From NCBI GenBank assembly GCA_001421175.1, contig LJKL01000009.1, forward strand, positions 1-64,000: a stretch of 64,000 nucleotides of DNA, read 5' to 3'. Under the pieces are notes generated by a model. That model had not been told where the DNA came from, did not search any database, and worked only from the letters and a program-made list of their open reading frames with translations. Every line of letters starts with the position of its first letter. The first letter of the stretch is position 1. The translations under genes and the position numbers were made by a program. The DNA comes from Methanomassiliicoccales archaeon RumEn M2 (GTDB lineage: Archaea; Thermoplasmatota; Thermoplasmata; Methanomassiliicoccales; Methanomethylophilaceae). This document shows positions 8,389-18,623 of this stretch, piece after piece.

Positions 8389-9252
8389 ATGAAAGGCATA
8401 ATCCTGGCTGGCGGCCTGGGCACAAGGCTCTATCCGGCCACGGTACCTGTCCCAAAATGTCTTTTGCCTATCTATGACAGGCCGATGATCTTCTTCCCTT
8501 TATCCACTTTGCTACAGGCCGGCGTTAAAGATATTCTGATAATCACAAGCCGTCGCGACCAAGAAGGATTCATAAGACTATTGGGGAACGGTTCCGACCT
8601 CGGTATAAGAATAAGCTACGCCGTTCAGGACGTTCCCCGGGGGATAGCCGATGCGTTCCTCATAGGAGAGGAATTCATTGACGGGGACAGCGTTATACTG
8701 ATACTCGGGGACAACATCTTCCACAGCAGGACCATCGAATCATCTTTGAAAGAATCTATAGCGGATAACGAAGGCGCAACCGTATTCGGGATCGACGTTC
8801 CAGACCCGGAACGTTTCGGAGTAATCGATTTCGACGAGAACTTCAACGTCATATCGATAGAAGAGAAACCCGCCGTCCCGAAATCGAGCACCGCGGCCGT
8901 TGGCCTTTACATATACGACGGAAACGTGTCCGATCACGCCAAGGCATTGAAACCATCTCCCCGTGGAGAATTAGAGATAACAGATCTTAATAATATTTAT
9001 TTAAGGAACGGGAAGTTGAAGGCCAGGCAGCTGGACGGAGATTCCGTTTGGTTCGATGCCGGCACCCACGAATCGTTATTGTCGGCGAGCGTTTTCGTAT
9101 ACAATATAGAGCAGGCCGGCGGGAAGATATCCTGCCCCGAGAAGATCGCTTTGGAGAAGGGGTACATCACTCCCGATGAACTTGAAAAGATCCTTTGTGA
9201 TAAGAAGAGTAGCTATTACGCACGCATCAGGTGTGAATGCGGTATTCGGTGA
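8389..9252 (+). CDS. rmlA: Glucose-1-phosphate thymidylyltransferase (RmlA type)
   Basis: 287 aa, standard RmlA length. It shows the signature ILAGGLGTRLYP (residues 5-16), KCLLPIYDRPMIFFPLSTL, LILGDNIFH, FGVIDFDE and IEEKP. It joins glucose-1-phosphate and dTTP to dTDP-glucose, the entry to dTDP-deoxysugars. No rmlB, C or D is present in this window. The stop codon abuts the end of the convergent isomerase gene, with no spacer once the frameshift in that gene is repaired. The promoter region is the 203-base gap shared with the divergent kdsA; nothing else was recognised in that gap. Confidence 0.92.
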   Translation: MKGIILAGGLGTRLYPATVPVPKCLLPIYDRPMIFFPLSTLLQAGVKDILIITSRRDQEGFIRLLGNGSDLGIRISYAVQDVPRGIADAFLIGEEFIDGDSVILILGDNIFHSRTIESSLKESIADNEGATVFGIDVPDPERFGVIDFDENFNVISIEEKPAVPKSSTAAVGLYIYDGNVSDHAKALKPSPRGELEITDLNNIYLRNGKLKARQLDGDSVWFDAGTHESLLSASVFVYNIEQAGGKISCPEKIALEKGYITPDELEKILCDKKSSYYARIRCECGIR

Positions 9253-10300
9253 TCAGACATCGAGAACGCGCTGGCTTCCGTTGGCCTTCAGATTATTCTT
9301 CATCTCCTTCTTCAAGGAGACGATGGGCTTCACTTCTATGGGGTCAACACCTCTGATCTTAGCCAAATGATATGAGACGTGATCCCCCCAGGATCAAAGC
9401 CTTCAGGAGGCATTCTGTTCTGTTCTTCCCTTCCAGCGACACCTTGTAGAATGACACACCATTCTTCTCCAGCGTTGCATTAGTCGACTCGGGGATGCCG
9501 TTCATGCATTCCGGATGCACACTGGGCATCAGTAGGATCGGCAACAGCTCCTCTCTCGGAGTTTCTATCCATCCAACGATCTCGTTATGATTGAACTCCG
9601 GCATGATCCAGCTGAAGGACGAGATCTTGGAGTTCTCCGCCAGCTGAGAGCGCCAGCGCATGGCTATGGACGAAGCGGGCTCATCAACGCATATCACTGG
9701 TATCTTATCCTGAATAGCCTCGGATATCAGTATGGCCGCGTTGTCGCCGTCATTCTCGTTCAGTGCGTTATTATACTCTCTCAGGCGGGGTATCGTGTCT
9801 CTGATCATTCCTGCCACATCTGTTCCGGCGACCAGGTCCATCATCTTGCTGATGTAGCCGATCATGAATCCTATCGACTGACGGGGCTGTATGCCTGCGG
9901 GCACCTTCACGACATAGTCTCCCCGTTCCTTTGCGACCTTCTCGATCTCCCCGCCTGAGCATATGACGGCCACGGGGCATCCTTTGCCCGCGGCCTCCCT
10001 GTACATGCTCAGCGTTTCGTGAGTATTGCCGGAATAGCTTGACACTACGGCAAAGGTCCTCTTTGATACCCATCCCGGCAGAGACGGATACCTGAGCACC
10101 TCTATCTGAATATCCGAGACCTCAACGCAAAGATCCGCCACCACATCGCCGGATATGGCGGAGCCGCCCATTCCGCACAGGATAGCATTATCGCACTCTA
10201 CATGGAGGTCGATCCGGTCGTTCAAAGAATGCTCTAGATCATCAACGAATCTGTTTATCTGCCTCAGCAGTTCCGTTAGAGGGGTTCCGTCACCTTCCAA
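9253..10300 (-). CDS. Bifunctional phosphoglucose/phosphomannose isomerase, glycan-locus copy, frameshifted
   Basis: SIS-fold isomerase interconverting glucose-6-P, fructose-6-P and mannose-6-P. Landmarks are ILCGMGGSAISGDV (about residues 40-53), VSSYSGNTHET (about 86-96) and NSKI with EFNHNEIVGW near 235-255. The uninterrupted frame stops at 9359, before the family's conserved end. Removing one base from the C6 run at 9384-9389 restores GDHVSYHLAKIRGVDPIEV and extends the protein to 9253 (about 348 aa). The same YxLA-GVDP ending is seen in the paralogue at 38819-39934. It probably supplies mannose or fructose phosphates for the surrounding glycan genes. Confidence 0.88.
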
Positions 10301-10460
10301 AGGACAACCTCTGCTTATACGAGACGTACCAGTGCCAATTTAAAGATATCTAGGTTATACCTTTCCTTTAACGAGATAAAGAAAGAGCCACACTGTGCAT
10401 TTGAAAATCATATGTCATATGATAGACAGAATACGAATATGCAGTTTCTTGTATGCTGGC

Positions 10461-12156
10461 TCATTCAATCCTTCTTCTTAGACTTACGTAATGATCATCG
10501 ATCTTCTTCAGAATGAAGGGTACAGCATCCTTCGGAGAGAATACGATCCCGTGGTATTCGCTATGGGAGGGATCGCTTGCCCAGAACAGTTTCGACAGGT
10601 GCTCCCTTTCTTCCTTTGTTCTATTTTTAGTTAGAGACTCTATCCATTTCTCCGGTGCATTGGATCTAAGCCTCGGAACGAACTTTCCGAATATCGATCT
10701 TACATATCTGGCATATTCGTCTTCACCCTCGATGACTGAATTCATTATCTCCAATCTGAATCTTTCCTCTTCCGGAACGTCCTCAGAGAAAAAGGGTTGC
10801 CCGTCCACCATACCAGATACGGGGGACTCAGGAGACGACATCAGGAATTCCGGGATGTCCACCCTCGTATATGCCAGAGGCACTCTTCTGTATCCGATGA
10901 ATGATCTGTTGTCGAGAAACATCCTTTCGGGAAAGCATAGTGTAGTAAAGCCCCACGGTGCTTCTGCCCAAGGCAGCTTCGAGAAGCCTCTGGGAAGAGA
11001 ACTTCTGGGTCGTGGCATCCACAACGTAAACGGTGCCATCTTTGACGCTATCGCGAAGGTACCTTCCGTACGCGATCAGTTCCTTGGACATCAATTCCTC
11101 TAAGAGATCCCTGTTCTCAGTGAAGAATCTCTTCTTGTCATCGCCGGCGTCCTTCAGATATCCCAGTTCCGAGAAGTGATCCACTATCCGCTCCTCATAT
11201 CCTGGGTAGTCCCTTCCGTTAAGACCCAGCAGTATGTTGAATATCCTGGCGGCGTAAACATATCTGTTCTCCACTTCCCCGTAGAGGATGTTGTATGCCC
11301 TCATTGGGCCGTATCCGTCCCTGGCGACGAAGAGTATCGTTCCCTCCTTGTCTTTTGCATTATCGTCAATGAAGGAAGCGAAAGCGGTCAGCACAGGTCC
11401 GCCGTATCTGTAACCGAGATCGTGCCAGTAGTTTTTATTATCGTTACGGGAGATCCAATTCAAAGCGTCCGTGCCGACTATCACGGATCGATCCAGGTCC
11501 TTCTTCTTGAGGTAGTATCTCCGTTCTCTTTTATGCTCTTTAAGATAGCGTTCGATGACCTTCCCGTATCTTGCCGTGGCTATGCCCATTGCGGATGGGG
11601 TCCTCTCGTCCGAACGTTCATCATCGCCTATGTGCAGCAGCTCTGAAGGATGGATATCAAGGTCCTCAAGGACCTTCTGGAACATATCCCCGAAGCATTT
11701 GCTCTTCCCGTCATCGTTGGAAACGTACAGCTTCTCATATCCTGAGAACCCTCTTCTTGATAGGACATCGGCTATGAATCCCGACGGAAGGTACATGTCC
11801 GAAAGCAGTACAACCCTCTTCCCTTTGTGGACGGAAAGATCGAAGACCCTCTTCATCTCCGGGTTCGGCTGCAGTATTTGAGCTTCATACTCCAGTTCCT
11901 TTTTCATCAGACCGGTGAACTCCTTCCGTATCGTATCGTATATCTTCGAGAGCGGCACTTCCGGCTTTTCCTTAGTTCTGGCTCTTCTCTCTGCATAGAT
12001 ACGTGCATCGGCGAATCCCGGCACATTCTCGTTCCTTTCCATATGCCGGAAAAGGTCCGTCGGTTTGACGTATGGTCTCAGCAATAAAGTGTCGAAAACG
12101 TCGAATGATATGTAATCGTACTCTTCGATCCTTGCGATTAGAGATTCAATGTCCAT
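10461..12156 (-). CDS. HAD hydrolase with large C-terminal domain, frameshifted
   Basis: The N-terminus has the HAD motif DYISFDVFDTLLLR (residues 14-27), then VVLLSDMYLPSGFI and LLHIGDDERSDE, so a complete HAD phosphatase core of about 200 residues is present. A long C-terminal region follows with WHDLGYRYGGPVLTAF and ILFVARDGYGPMRAYNI, as in the large HAD proteins of polysaccharide loci. The first frame stops at 10828. Taking out one base near 10932-10934 joins it to the downstream frame ending at 10461, for about 564 aa. Its start is 4 bases from the epimerase stop, so they share a transcript. The substrate is unknown; a role in glycan assembly is inferred from context. Confidence 0.75.
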
Positions 12157-12160
12157 GGTA

Positions 12161-13084
12161 TCAACCCAGGACTGACCTCACGGTCTCGCGAACAGCGCCT
12201 TCCGAATCGTGGTTATAGACCCAGCCTTCTCTTTCTGCTTTCGAGATATCGTATCTGAAGCAGGGGATATCTCCTTTCCATCCTGTTCTCCCGCCCGTGT
12301 AAATGTATTTGGGGCTGACACCCATCTCTTCGCACACGATATCTGCGATCCTGCGCACTGTGACAGATGAGCCAGTTGATATGTTGTATGTTCGTGTTCC
12401 TGAAGCCATATCTTCTGTGAATTTGACTATGCCCCGTACAAGATCGAGAACATGTACGTACTGTTTGTCCTGGTTGCCATCACCCAGTATCTCCAGTTCA
12501 TCCCGGTTCTTTCTGAGCTTATCTATGAAATCGAATATGACGCCGTGGGTAAGTCTCGGACCTGCGACGTTAGGGAATCTGAAGATCACCGAGGAAAAGG
12601 AATTCATGTAAGTATACGCTGAAACGAGAGCCTCCGATGCCAGTTTGCAGGCCCCGTAGTACGATACCGGCTCCAGGCACCCCAGGTCCTCGCTCAATCG
12701 TTGGATGCCGCGGTCCCCATAAACGGCGGAGGTGGAAGGAAAGAACAGTCTCTTCGGACCGTTGATCCTCATGCATTCCAATACAGACGTGGTGGTCATC
12801 AGGGTATTCCTGAAATCTATATCGGGATCCTTCCCGCTGGCTCTTATGTCCGAGTTCGCGGCCATGTGGAAGATCATGTCGCATCCCTTCGCTGCCTTGC
12901 ACAGCTCCGGAGTGTCATTGACATCCATGCGCACATGCTCGAATCCTTCCGTTCCGATCAGATGGGATATATTCCTGATATTCTCCGAAACATCAGCGGA
13001 TACTACTGTCCATCCTTTACTGAGCAGCAGGTCTGCCAGATGGCTGCCTATGAATCCTGCGCCGCCTGTGATCAGAGCCCTCAT
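12161..13084 (-). CDS. NAD-dependent sugar epimerase/dehydratase (extended SDR)
   Basis: 307 aa extended SDR. It carries the Rossmann motif GGAGFIGSHL (7-16), catalytic Ser/Thr in PSTSAVYGD (116-124) and the YxxxK pair at Tyr143/Lys147 (YYGACK). The family includes UDP-glucose 4-epimerase, GDP-mannose dehydratase and related enzymes, and the product cannot be fixed from sequence alone. The start overlaps the glycosyltransferase stop (ATGA), and the HAD gene follows 4 bases on, so the three form an operon. No frameshift was seen. Confidence 0.88.
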   Translation of the reverse strand: MRALITGGAGFIGSHLADLLLSKGWTVVSADVSENIRNISHLIGTEGFEHVRMDVNDTPELCKAAKGCDMIFHMAANSDIRASGKDPDIDFRNTLMTTTSVLECMRINGPKRLFFPSTSAVYGDRGIQRLSEDLGCLEPVSYYGACKLASEALVSAYTYMNSFSSVIFRFPNVAGPRLTHGVIFDFIDKLRKNRDELEILGDGNQDKQYVHVLDLVRGIVKFTEDMASGTRTYNISTGSSVTVRRIADIVCEEMGVSPKYIYTGGRTGWKGDIPCFRYDISKAEREGWVYNHDSEGAVRETVRSVLG

Positions 13085-14067
13085 CTCCGGAACCTCCTGC
13101 CGAATATCCTCTTCTCCCTGTAGTAGATGAACTTAAGGAATATCTTTATCACTATGTAATAAGAGGTCGGCGATACCCTGAGCCAAACATGCTCCGGCGT
13201 CAGAGGATCGCTCAGCTCTGCCCTCATCATATCCCTGCATTCCTGGCTCTTTATGTACGAAATGAAATTCCTGTAATCCATGTGGGAAGCGGAGCGGACT
13301 CTCATGAGGGCGGACCTTCTTCTGAACACCTTGTAGAATTCGGGATCACCGTTCCGGAAGTGCTCGTAAAGACTGTCGTAAGTGGATATCTCGCCCTGTC
13401 CGCGCTTATTCTGCTTCGTGAAGCAGACGGAGTTCTCATTCTCCAGATAAAGGTACATCGGTTTCCCGCAGTAGCAGTATCTCCGGCATTTCTCAAACGC
13501 ACGATATATGAAATCCACGTCCTCGGCGTAGCCGCCCTCAGAGAATCTCAATCCGTTATTCAGAAGGAAATCGCGTCTTATGAGCATTGACCATGCCGTT
13601 ACGGGCACTCTCTCGTAGGCCCTCTCCGTAAGGGCCTCCTTGCCGCTTGCCACCAGAGCATCGCATTCCGTATCTGGCTCTTTCGTCTCAGGATCGGAAG
13701 AGCGTATGAAATTGCATTGAGTTATCTCGGCATCGTGCTCTTCTGCCAGAGAATACATGGTCCGCAGGAAATCCGGGTACGGGCGGTCGTCGGCATCCAG
13801 GAACCATACGTACTTCCCGGCAGCGGCATCCAGGCCGATGTTCCTGGCTCCCCCCAGTCCTCCCGGTCCCTTCTGCAGGATCGCCCTGAGTTTCCCGGAG
13901 ACCTGTGCCATCTCTTCGACGAGCTCCGGCGTTCCGTCGGTGGATCTATCATCCACGACGAAGATGACCTCCATGTCACCGAACTCCTGTTCTTCCAGGA
14001 AACGGGATATCCTGCGGAGGGTGCCGGATTCGTTATAGGCCGGGATTATGACACTTACGCCTACCAT
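13081..14067 (-). CDS. GT2 family glycosyltransferase
   Basis: 328 aa. The N-terminal GT-A domain starts VSVIIPAYNESGTL, with VVDDRSTDGT and the metal-binding DADD in VWFLDADDRPY (about residue 90). The C-terminal half is a variable acceptor region with no obvious membrane span. It transfers a sugar from a nucleotide donor to a growing surface glycan; donor and acceptor are unknown. It is first gene of the minus-strand unit with the epimerase and HAD genes, and is divergent from the SIS gene at 14211. Confidence 0.88.
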   Translation of the reverse strand: MVGVSVIIPAYNESGTLRRISRFLEEQEFGDMEVIFVVDDRSTDGTPELVEEMAQVSGKLRAILQKGPGGLGGARNIGLDAAAGKYVWFLDADDRPYPDFLRTMYSLAEEHDAEITQCNFIRSSDPETKEPDTECDALVASGKEALTERAYERVPVTAWSMLIRRDFLLNNGLRFSEGGYAEDVDFIYRAFEKCRRYCYCGKPMYLYLENENSVCFTKQNKRGQGEISTYDSLYEHFRNGDPEFYKVFRRRSALMRVRSASHMDYRNFISYIKSQECRDMMRAELSDPLTPEHVWLRVSPTSYYIVIKIFLKFIYYREKRIFGRRFRR

Positions 14068-14210
14068 TATTTCCTCTTGGTAATATATCCCAGATAGGCG
14101 GGTCCGGGTATTAATGATTTATACGCTTTCTATCGATTCTGTCGGATTCCGTATCTCCCGGGAACCTGGGAAGATAAATAAAGGGTCAGGGCACTGTGGT
14201 ATCAATTAGC

Positions 14211-14804
14211 ATGAGCGTCCGAACATCCAGACTGAGAGAGTATCTTGACGGGGTCGGAGATGCGCTGAAATCCCTTGACATCGATTCCGTTGCAGAGGCG
14301 TCCATGGCGATAGCGGAGGCGTACAGGCGTGATTCCGCGGTTTTCATAATGGGAAACGGGGGCAGCGGTTCTACCGCATCCCATGCGGCCTACGATTTCA
14401 ATATAGCCGTGTCCGGGAAGCTGAAGAAGAGGTTCCGCTTCGTAAGCCTCTGCGACAACGTAACTACGCTGCTGGCACTTTCCAACGACTACGGATATGA
14501 GAACGTCTTCTATATGCAGATCAAGGATGTTCTGAAGGAAGGGGACATCGTGTTCTGTATCTCGGGCAGCGGGAACTCGGAGAACGTGGTGAAGGTTGCC
14601 GAGTACGCAAGGTCCGTGGGCTGCAAGGTCATCTCCTTCACGGGATTCGACGGCGGCCGTTTGAAGAAGCTTTCAGACCATCCTGTGCATGTGGCTCTGG
14701 ATGACATGAAGAAGGCGGAGGATTGCCACGTGGTCCTGCTGCATGCTATGGCCCGATTCATATCCGAGTCTTTGGAAAAGGACGCGACCGAGTATTCTGT
14801 CTGA
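14211..14804 (+). CDS. Sedoheptulose-7-phosphate isomerase-like SIS protein (GmhA type)
   Basis: 198 aa single SIS domain with IMGNGGSGSTASHAAYDF (about residues 46-63), CISGSGNSENV and a C-terminal DCHVVLLHAM helix, as in GmhA. GmhA makes D-glycero-manno-heptose-7-phosphate from sedoheptulose-7-phosphate. This is a second copy besides the fused one at 24436, so it may use another sugar phosphate. The ATG at 14211 is preferred over the GTG at 14196 because a TATA-like GATAAATAAAG at about 14171 would place transcription start only just upstream of it. A GT4 gene follows at once. Confidence 0.8.
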   Translation: MSVRTSRLREYLDGVGDALKSLDIDSVAEASMAIAEAYRRDSAVFIMGNGGSGSTASHAAYDFNIAVSGKLKKRFRFVSLCDNVTTLLALSNDYGYENVFYMQIKDVLKEGDIVFCISGSGNSENVVKVAEYARSVGCKVISFTGFDGGRLKKLSDHPVHVALDDMKKAEDCHVVLLHAMARFISESLEKDATEYSV

Positions 14805-14820
14805 TTCGGATGGCGATACG

Positions 14821-15846
14821 TTGATCGACGTTATTGTTTTGAGGCGCGGAAAGGAGTCAAAGGAAACGGGTGTCGGAGCTTACTCGGATGTTGTCGGATC
14901 CGTACTGCAAAGCTCATCTCTCAGTCACGGAGAGATACGCTTCAAGCTGACGACAGAGGATGGCCACGCAGAATGTCTGAAGTACGGATTCATAGAGCCG
15001 CTGCTTTACATCATCAATTCCCGGTCAAGAATATATCACGCAACGGAGGAGCTTTGCTGCCTCTTCTTACCATTCGTTCGTGGTAAGAAAGTGGTCACAT
15101 TCCATCATGTCTCAGACAGCAGAGAGGGCAGATCCAGACTTTTGTATCCCATATGGAAGATGGCTGCGAAAATCGCCGTATCTCATTCGGATATGATCAT
15201 AGCGATATCGCAGCAGACGAAGGAGGATCTCATCAGGACGTACGGCATCGATGAGAAAAAGATACGTGTTATGATGCACGGCCCTGCCCCCGAATTCCGC
15301 AATCTAAAAAGATCAAGAGAGAAGACCATAGGGTTCGTGGGAACGCTGATAGAGAGGAAGAACATCATCGGCGGGCTCAGGGCATTTAAACTCTTCACCG
15401 AGATGCCCGGAACTGAAGGATATCGTTTCGTAATATGCGGCGACGGTCCGCTAAGAGGTGAATTGGAATCCGCAGCCGCAGAGTTGGGGATATCGGAAAG
15501 AATCGAATTCATTCCCAGAATGACCAAAGATGAGCTGATCGAATTCTACAACAGGATATCGGTATTCGCGAATTCGTCGATGCATGAGGGTTTGGGAATG
15601 ACAGCCCTAGAGGCACAGGCGTGCGGAGCTCCTGTGGTTTTCTTCAGGGATGCTAGAATACCCGAGGAGGTAACGGTCAATTTCATCCCTTCGATCGATG
15701 AGAAGGATTTTGCCGAGAATATGCTGAGATTGATCAAAGATGAGGAATTCAGGAATTCTCACCTTAAATCAGTCGAGGAAAGGTCTCTGGAGAAAGAATA
15801 CCCGAAAGCTCTTTTGAATATGTACTCTGATTTATTGGAAGATTGA
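14821..15846 (+). CDS. GT4 family glycosyltransferase
   Basis: GT-B retaining glycosyltransferase of about 341 aa. The N-terminal domain begins DVIVLRRGKESKETGVGAYSD. The C-terminal donor domain has GFVGTLIERKNI, VICGDGPLRGELE and the EX7E region SSMHEGLGMTALEAQ. The likely start is TTG at 14821, 16 bases past the SIS gene stop; the open frame before it shows no family similarity. It resembles the convergent GT4 at 15847-16878 (both have HATxExC and KKVxTFHHV segments), so the two are probably diverged duplicates. The glycan it builds is unknown. Confidence 0.85.
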   Translation: MIDVIVLRRGKESKETGVGAYSDVVGSVLQSSSLSHGEIRFKLTTEDGHAECLKYGFIEPLLYIINSRSRIYHATEELCCLFLPFVRGKKVVTFHHVSDSREGRSRLLYPIWKMAAKIAVSHSDMIIAISQQTKEDLIRTYGIDEKKIRVMMHGPAPEFRNLKRSREKTIGFVGTLIERKNIIGGLRAFKLFTEMPGTEGYRFVICGDGPLRGELESAAAELGISERIEFIPRMTKDELIEFYNRISVFANSSMHEGLGMTALEAQACGAPVVFFRDARIPEEVTVNFIPSIDEKDFAENMLRLIKDEEFRNSHLKSVEERSLEKEYPKALLNMYSDLLED

Positions 15847-16878
15847 TCAGAGAAGCTTCCTGTAGACCTTCTCCATCTCCTTAAAATAATCTTCGCCGAA
15901 GCTTTCTGCATAATCGATACCTGCTCTTGCAAGCCTCTCCGTTTCTTTTTCGTTAGTCAGTATCCGTAAGGCTTGATTGGCCATGTCTTCAGCATTATCG
16001 CAGGGGACTGCGGCCACCATTATTTCTTGTGGCATATCCGCATCTCTGAAATACAGAACAGGAGTACCGCATTTCTGAGACTCCAGAGTAGTGATCCCGA
16101 GACCTTCCAGACTGGATGTGTTAAGAAGTATCTTACTGCGGTTGTACAGATGGCAAATCTCCTCCTCGGAGATGTTGCTGATCATGTCTACTGACTCCTC
16201 CAGACCGTATTTGCGTATATATTCCTCCACGTCCTGTCTGATAGGTCCGTCCCCGCATATGATCATCCTGTAGTTTTTCAATTCATCATTTTCAAGCATA
16301 TGACGAAAAACGTCTATTGCAAGGCCGGGCCTTTTCCGTTCGCATAGGGTGCCGATGAACAGGACAAGGTCCTCCTTCACGACATCGCTCTTGTACATGG
16401 AGAGTTTTGGCGGATGTGTTATTACTGTTATCTTTTCACTCTGTATCTTCAGAGATTTGATCATGTCCTCTTTGGTCTGATTAGAAATCGCGATGAACTC
16501 GTCTGCGAAATGCTTAGCTATGAAGACCGAGAAATGCCATATGAGATCCCACGTTCTGTGGGTTTCTGTTGGCTTTACGACATGATGGAAAGTAAGCACT
16601 TTCTTGCTCCTCGTGAACGGGAAAAAAACAGAACAGTGTTCTGCGGTGGCATGAACTATATCTACTTTTTTTGATGCCCTGCAGACTCTGAGGAAAGGGT
16701 AGACCATATTATCCAGGAAGAGCGACTTAATTCCCTTTGTAAGGTTGACTTCGAAATGGATGGTCTCATATTCAATGTTCGAATCCCTTAGCAAAGCTTC
16801 TATGTAATCCGCATAATATCCGATGCCCGACTGATTGTCTTCTTTTTCGGCCGCGCTGCGTATTAATTGTACTTTCAT
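15847..16878 (-). CDS. GT4 family glycosyltransferase
   Basis: About 343 aa GT-B enzyme. It has SGIGYYADYIEALL near the N-terminus, KKVLTFHHVVKPTE, LFIGTLCERKRPGL, IICGDGPIRQDVEE and the donor-site segment SSLEGLGITTLESQ. The ATG at 16878 is chosen over one 15 bases upstream because GGTGA lies at the right distance before it. It follows the flippase by about 45 bases on the same strand. It is a paralogue of the convergent gene ending at 15846, with no spacer between the two stop codons. Confidence 0.87.
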   Translation of the reverse strand: MKVQLIRSAAEKEDNQSGIGYYADYIEALLRDSNIEYETIHFEVNLTKGIKSLFLDNMVYPFLRVCRASKKVDIVHATAEHCSVFFPFTRSKKVLTFHHVVKPTETHRTWDLIWHFSVFIAKHFADEFIAISNQTKEDMIKSLKIQSEKITVITHPPKLSMYKSDVVKEDLVLFIGTLCERKRPGLAIDVFRHMLENDELKNYRMIICGDGPIRQDVEEYIRKYGLEESVDMISNISEEEICHLYNRSKILLNTSSLEGLGITTLESQKCGTPVLYFRDADMPQEIMVAAVPCDNAEDMANQALRILTNEKETERLARAGIDYAESFGEDYFKEMEKVYRKLL

Positions 16879-16923
16879 CGGCTCACCTTTCATCAGGGAA
16901 TATTCACGTATATGCGCCAGTTG

Positions 16924-18498
16924 TTATTTGAATAGTCTTTTTGCGAGTTTGGAGGAGGATATGGTGTTCGGGAGAGTGGAAAGAAGTACGGATTTTTCGT
17001 TTTCTTTCAGCGTCGGTATCAAGATCAGCATATAGATCGAGAATAGAATGATAAATGCCGCTACCAGGCCAAGTATGGAGAGCTTTAATCCGAAGATATG
17101 ATCGATTGCAAAGCATACAGTGGCGCTGATGATGAAGTAGAGGTATCCGTAGATCAGAGGTATGAAATAGCTTCGGATCGGGACGTCTGTTGCTTTAGCT
17201 ATATACCACGGCATGAAAACACAGTTCCTGAGGAACATGGATGCAGTCCATGCTAAGGCGACTCCTAGAAGGCCGAGTTCTGTCGTAACATAGAAAACAA
17301 TGATCAGGCCTATATTCAGTAGACCGAAAAGGATTGAGAGAGTCGCCGGTACACGCATACTTTTGTAAGCCATTGTGAGTGTGTAGGCCGGAACTATGGA
17401 TTGTATGCCAACCATGAAGGCGATCATGAGCATTATGACCGGGGAAAGGAACAAGAACTGGGGGCCCACCCATGCAGAGAGTATGTCGTCTATGAACACG
17501 AAGACGAATGCCAGAGGGAAACCGAGCACTATGCCGGTGGCCTTGACTGAGAATCTGGACACCATATTCATGCGCTTATGGTCTCCGGAAGAATAGAAAT
17601 GGTAAATGGGGGGAGCGAAAACCTCTGAGAATATTATTGTTGAAGATATCACCATGGTGATTATTGAGACCACGATGCCGAAATTCCCACCGGATTCTGA
17701 TCCGTAGAGTATATTCACCATTATGAGGGACATTTGTATGAATAGGAGGTTGCCTAGGTTGTTGATGAGAGTCCATCCTCCCAGGCCGGCCATATCTTTG
17801 AAGTAGTCTTTATTGTAACAAGATCTTCTGACCCTCAGGCTGGGTTGCACTCTTCTCATGAACAACCATCCAAGGAACATGAACACGAAGGATGCCAGAA
17901 GATAAGAGATCCCTATGTATGTGACATCAGGGGCCCTGTATGTAAGAAGCAGGACTATCATCCCGAACTGGAAGATTATGTTGATTGATTTCACGATTCC
18001 GACAAGATCCAGTCTGTTGGATGCGAAGAGGACCATGAGGAAAAGACTGCTCCAGGAGATCACGATGACTGATCCCAGGATCGTGAGGAAGAAGACCTGC
18101 ACTCTGAGGGGGTCGGACCATGTTATGTTGAAAAGAGAGGGGGACAACAAAGAAAGAAGGGCAATTACAGGTATTGCGGCAATCGCTATCTTTAGGAGAC
18201 CAAAGAATGCAGTATTGTATACCCTCTCGGCATCTTTTTGATCATTACGTTGTATTGCCACCGCAAGATAGCGCCCTATTGAGTTTGATATGGCATCAGA
18301 TATTAACGTTACATATCCAGTCATTGAAAGTGCCAAAGGAACAACACTGTATGCGACTATACCGAGCTTCCCGATGAAGAACGGTACCATGAAAAGACCA
18401 ACAATGGCCGTGAGTATGAAAGGAAGGAAGTTGAACAATACATTAGGTATTGCTCGCTTGGCAAGACCGGCGGCGGCATCAGAGCGAACATCTTCCAA
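16924..18498 (-). CDS. Oligosaccharide flippase (Wzx-like, MOP superfamily)
   Basis: 524 aa polytopic membrane protein with about 12-14 hydrophobic segments spread along its length, starting with ALFNFLPFILTAIVGLF-like helix 1 after a short charged N-terminus. This is the pattern of Wzx/RfbX polysaccharide exporters. Such proteins flip lipid-linked oligosaccharides from the cytoplasmic to the outer face of the membrane. A GT4 gene follows on the same strand, and a divergent polytopic glycosyltransferase lies upstream. It is the only flippase recognised in the island. The lipid carrier is presumably dolichol phosphate, by analogy with archaeal glycosylation. Confidence 0.88.
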   Translation of the reverse strand: MEDVRSDAAAGLAKRAIPNVLFNFLPFILTAIVGLFMVPFFIGKLGIVAYSVVPLALSMTGYVTLISDAISNSIGRYLAVAIQRNDQKDAERVYNTAFFGLLKIAIAAIPVIALLSLLSPSLFNITWSDPLRVQVFFLTILGSVIVISWSSLFLMVLFASNRLDLVGIVKSINIIFQFGMIVLLLTYRAPDVTYIGISYLLASFVFMFLGWLFMRRVQPSLRVRRSCYNKDYFKDMAGLGGWTLINNLGNLLFIQMSLIMVNILYGSESGGNFGIVVSIITMVISSTIIFSEVFAPPIYHFYSSGDHKRMNMVSRFSVKATGIVLGFPLAFVFVFIDDILSAWVGPQFLFLSPVIMLMIAFMVGIQSIVPAYTLTMAYKSMRVPATLSILFGLLNIGLIIVFYVTTELGLLGVALAWTASMFLRNCVFMPWYIAKATDVPIRSYFIPLIYGYLYFIISATVCFAIDHIFGLKLSILGLVAAFIILFSIYMLILIPTLKENEKSVLLSTLPNTISSSKLAKRLFK

Positions 18499-18623
18499 AT
18501 CAATTCCTCAAAATCTGGATGCGTGCCGCACTCAAAACAGTTTCCTCCAAAACGTCAGATCACGAATTTAAAAATCCCGCCAACTATAAAGTATGAATCA
18601 ATAATGTTACCCGTAAGGTTCCT

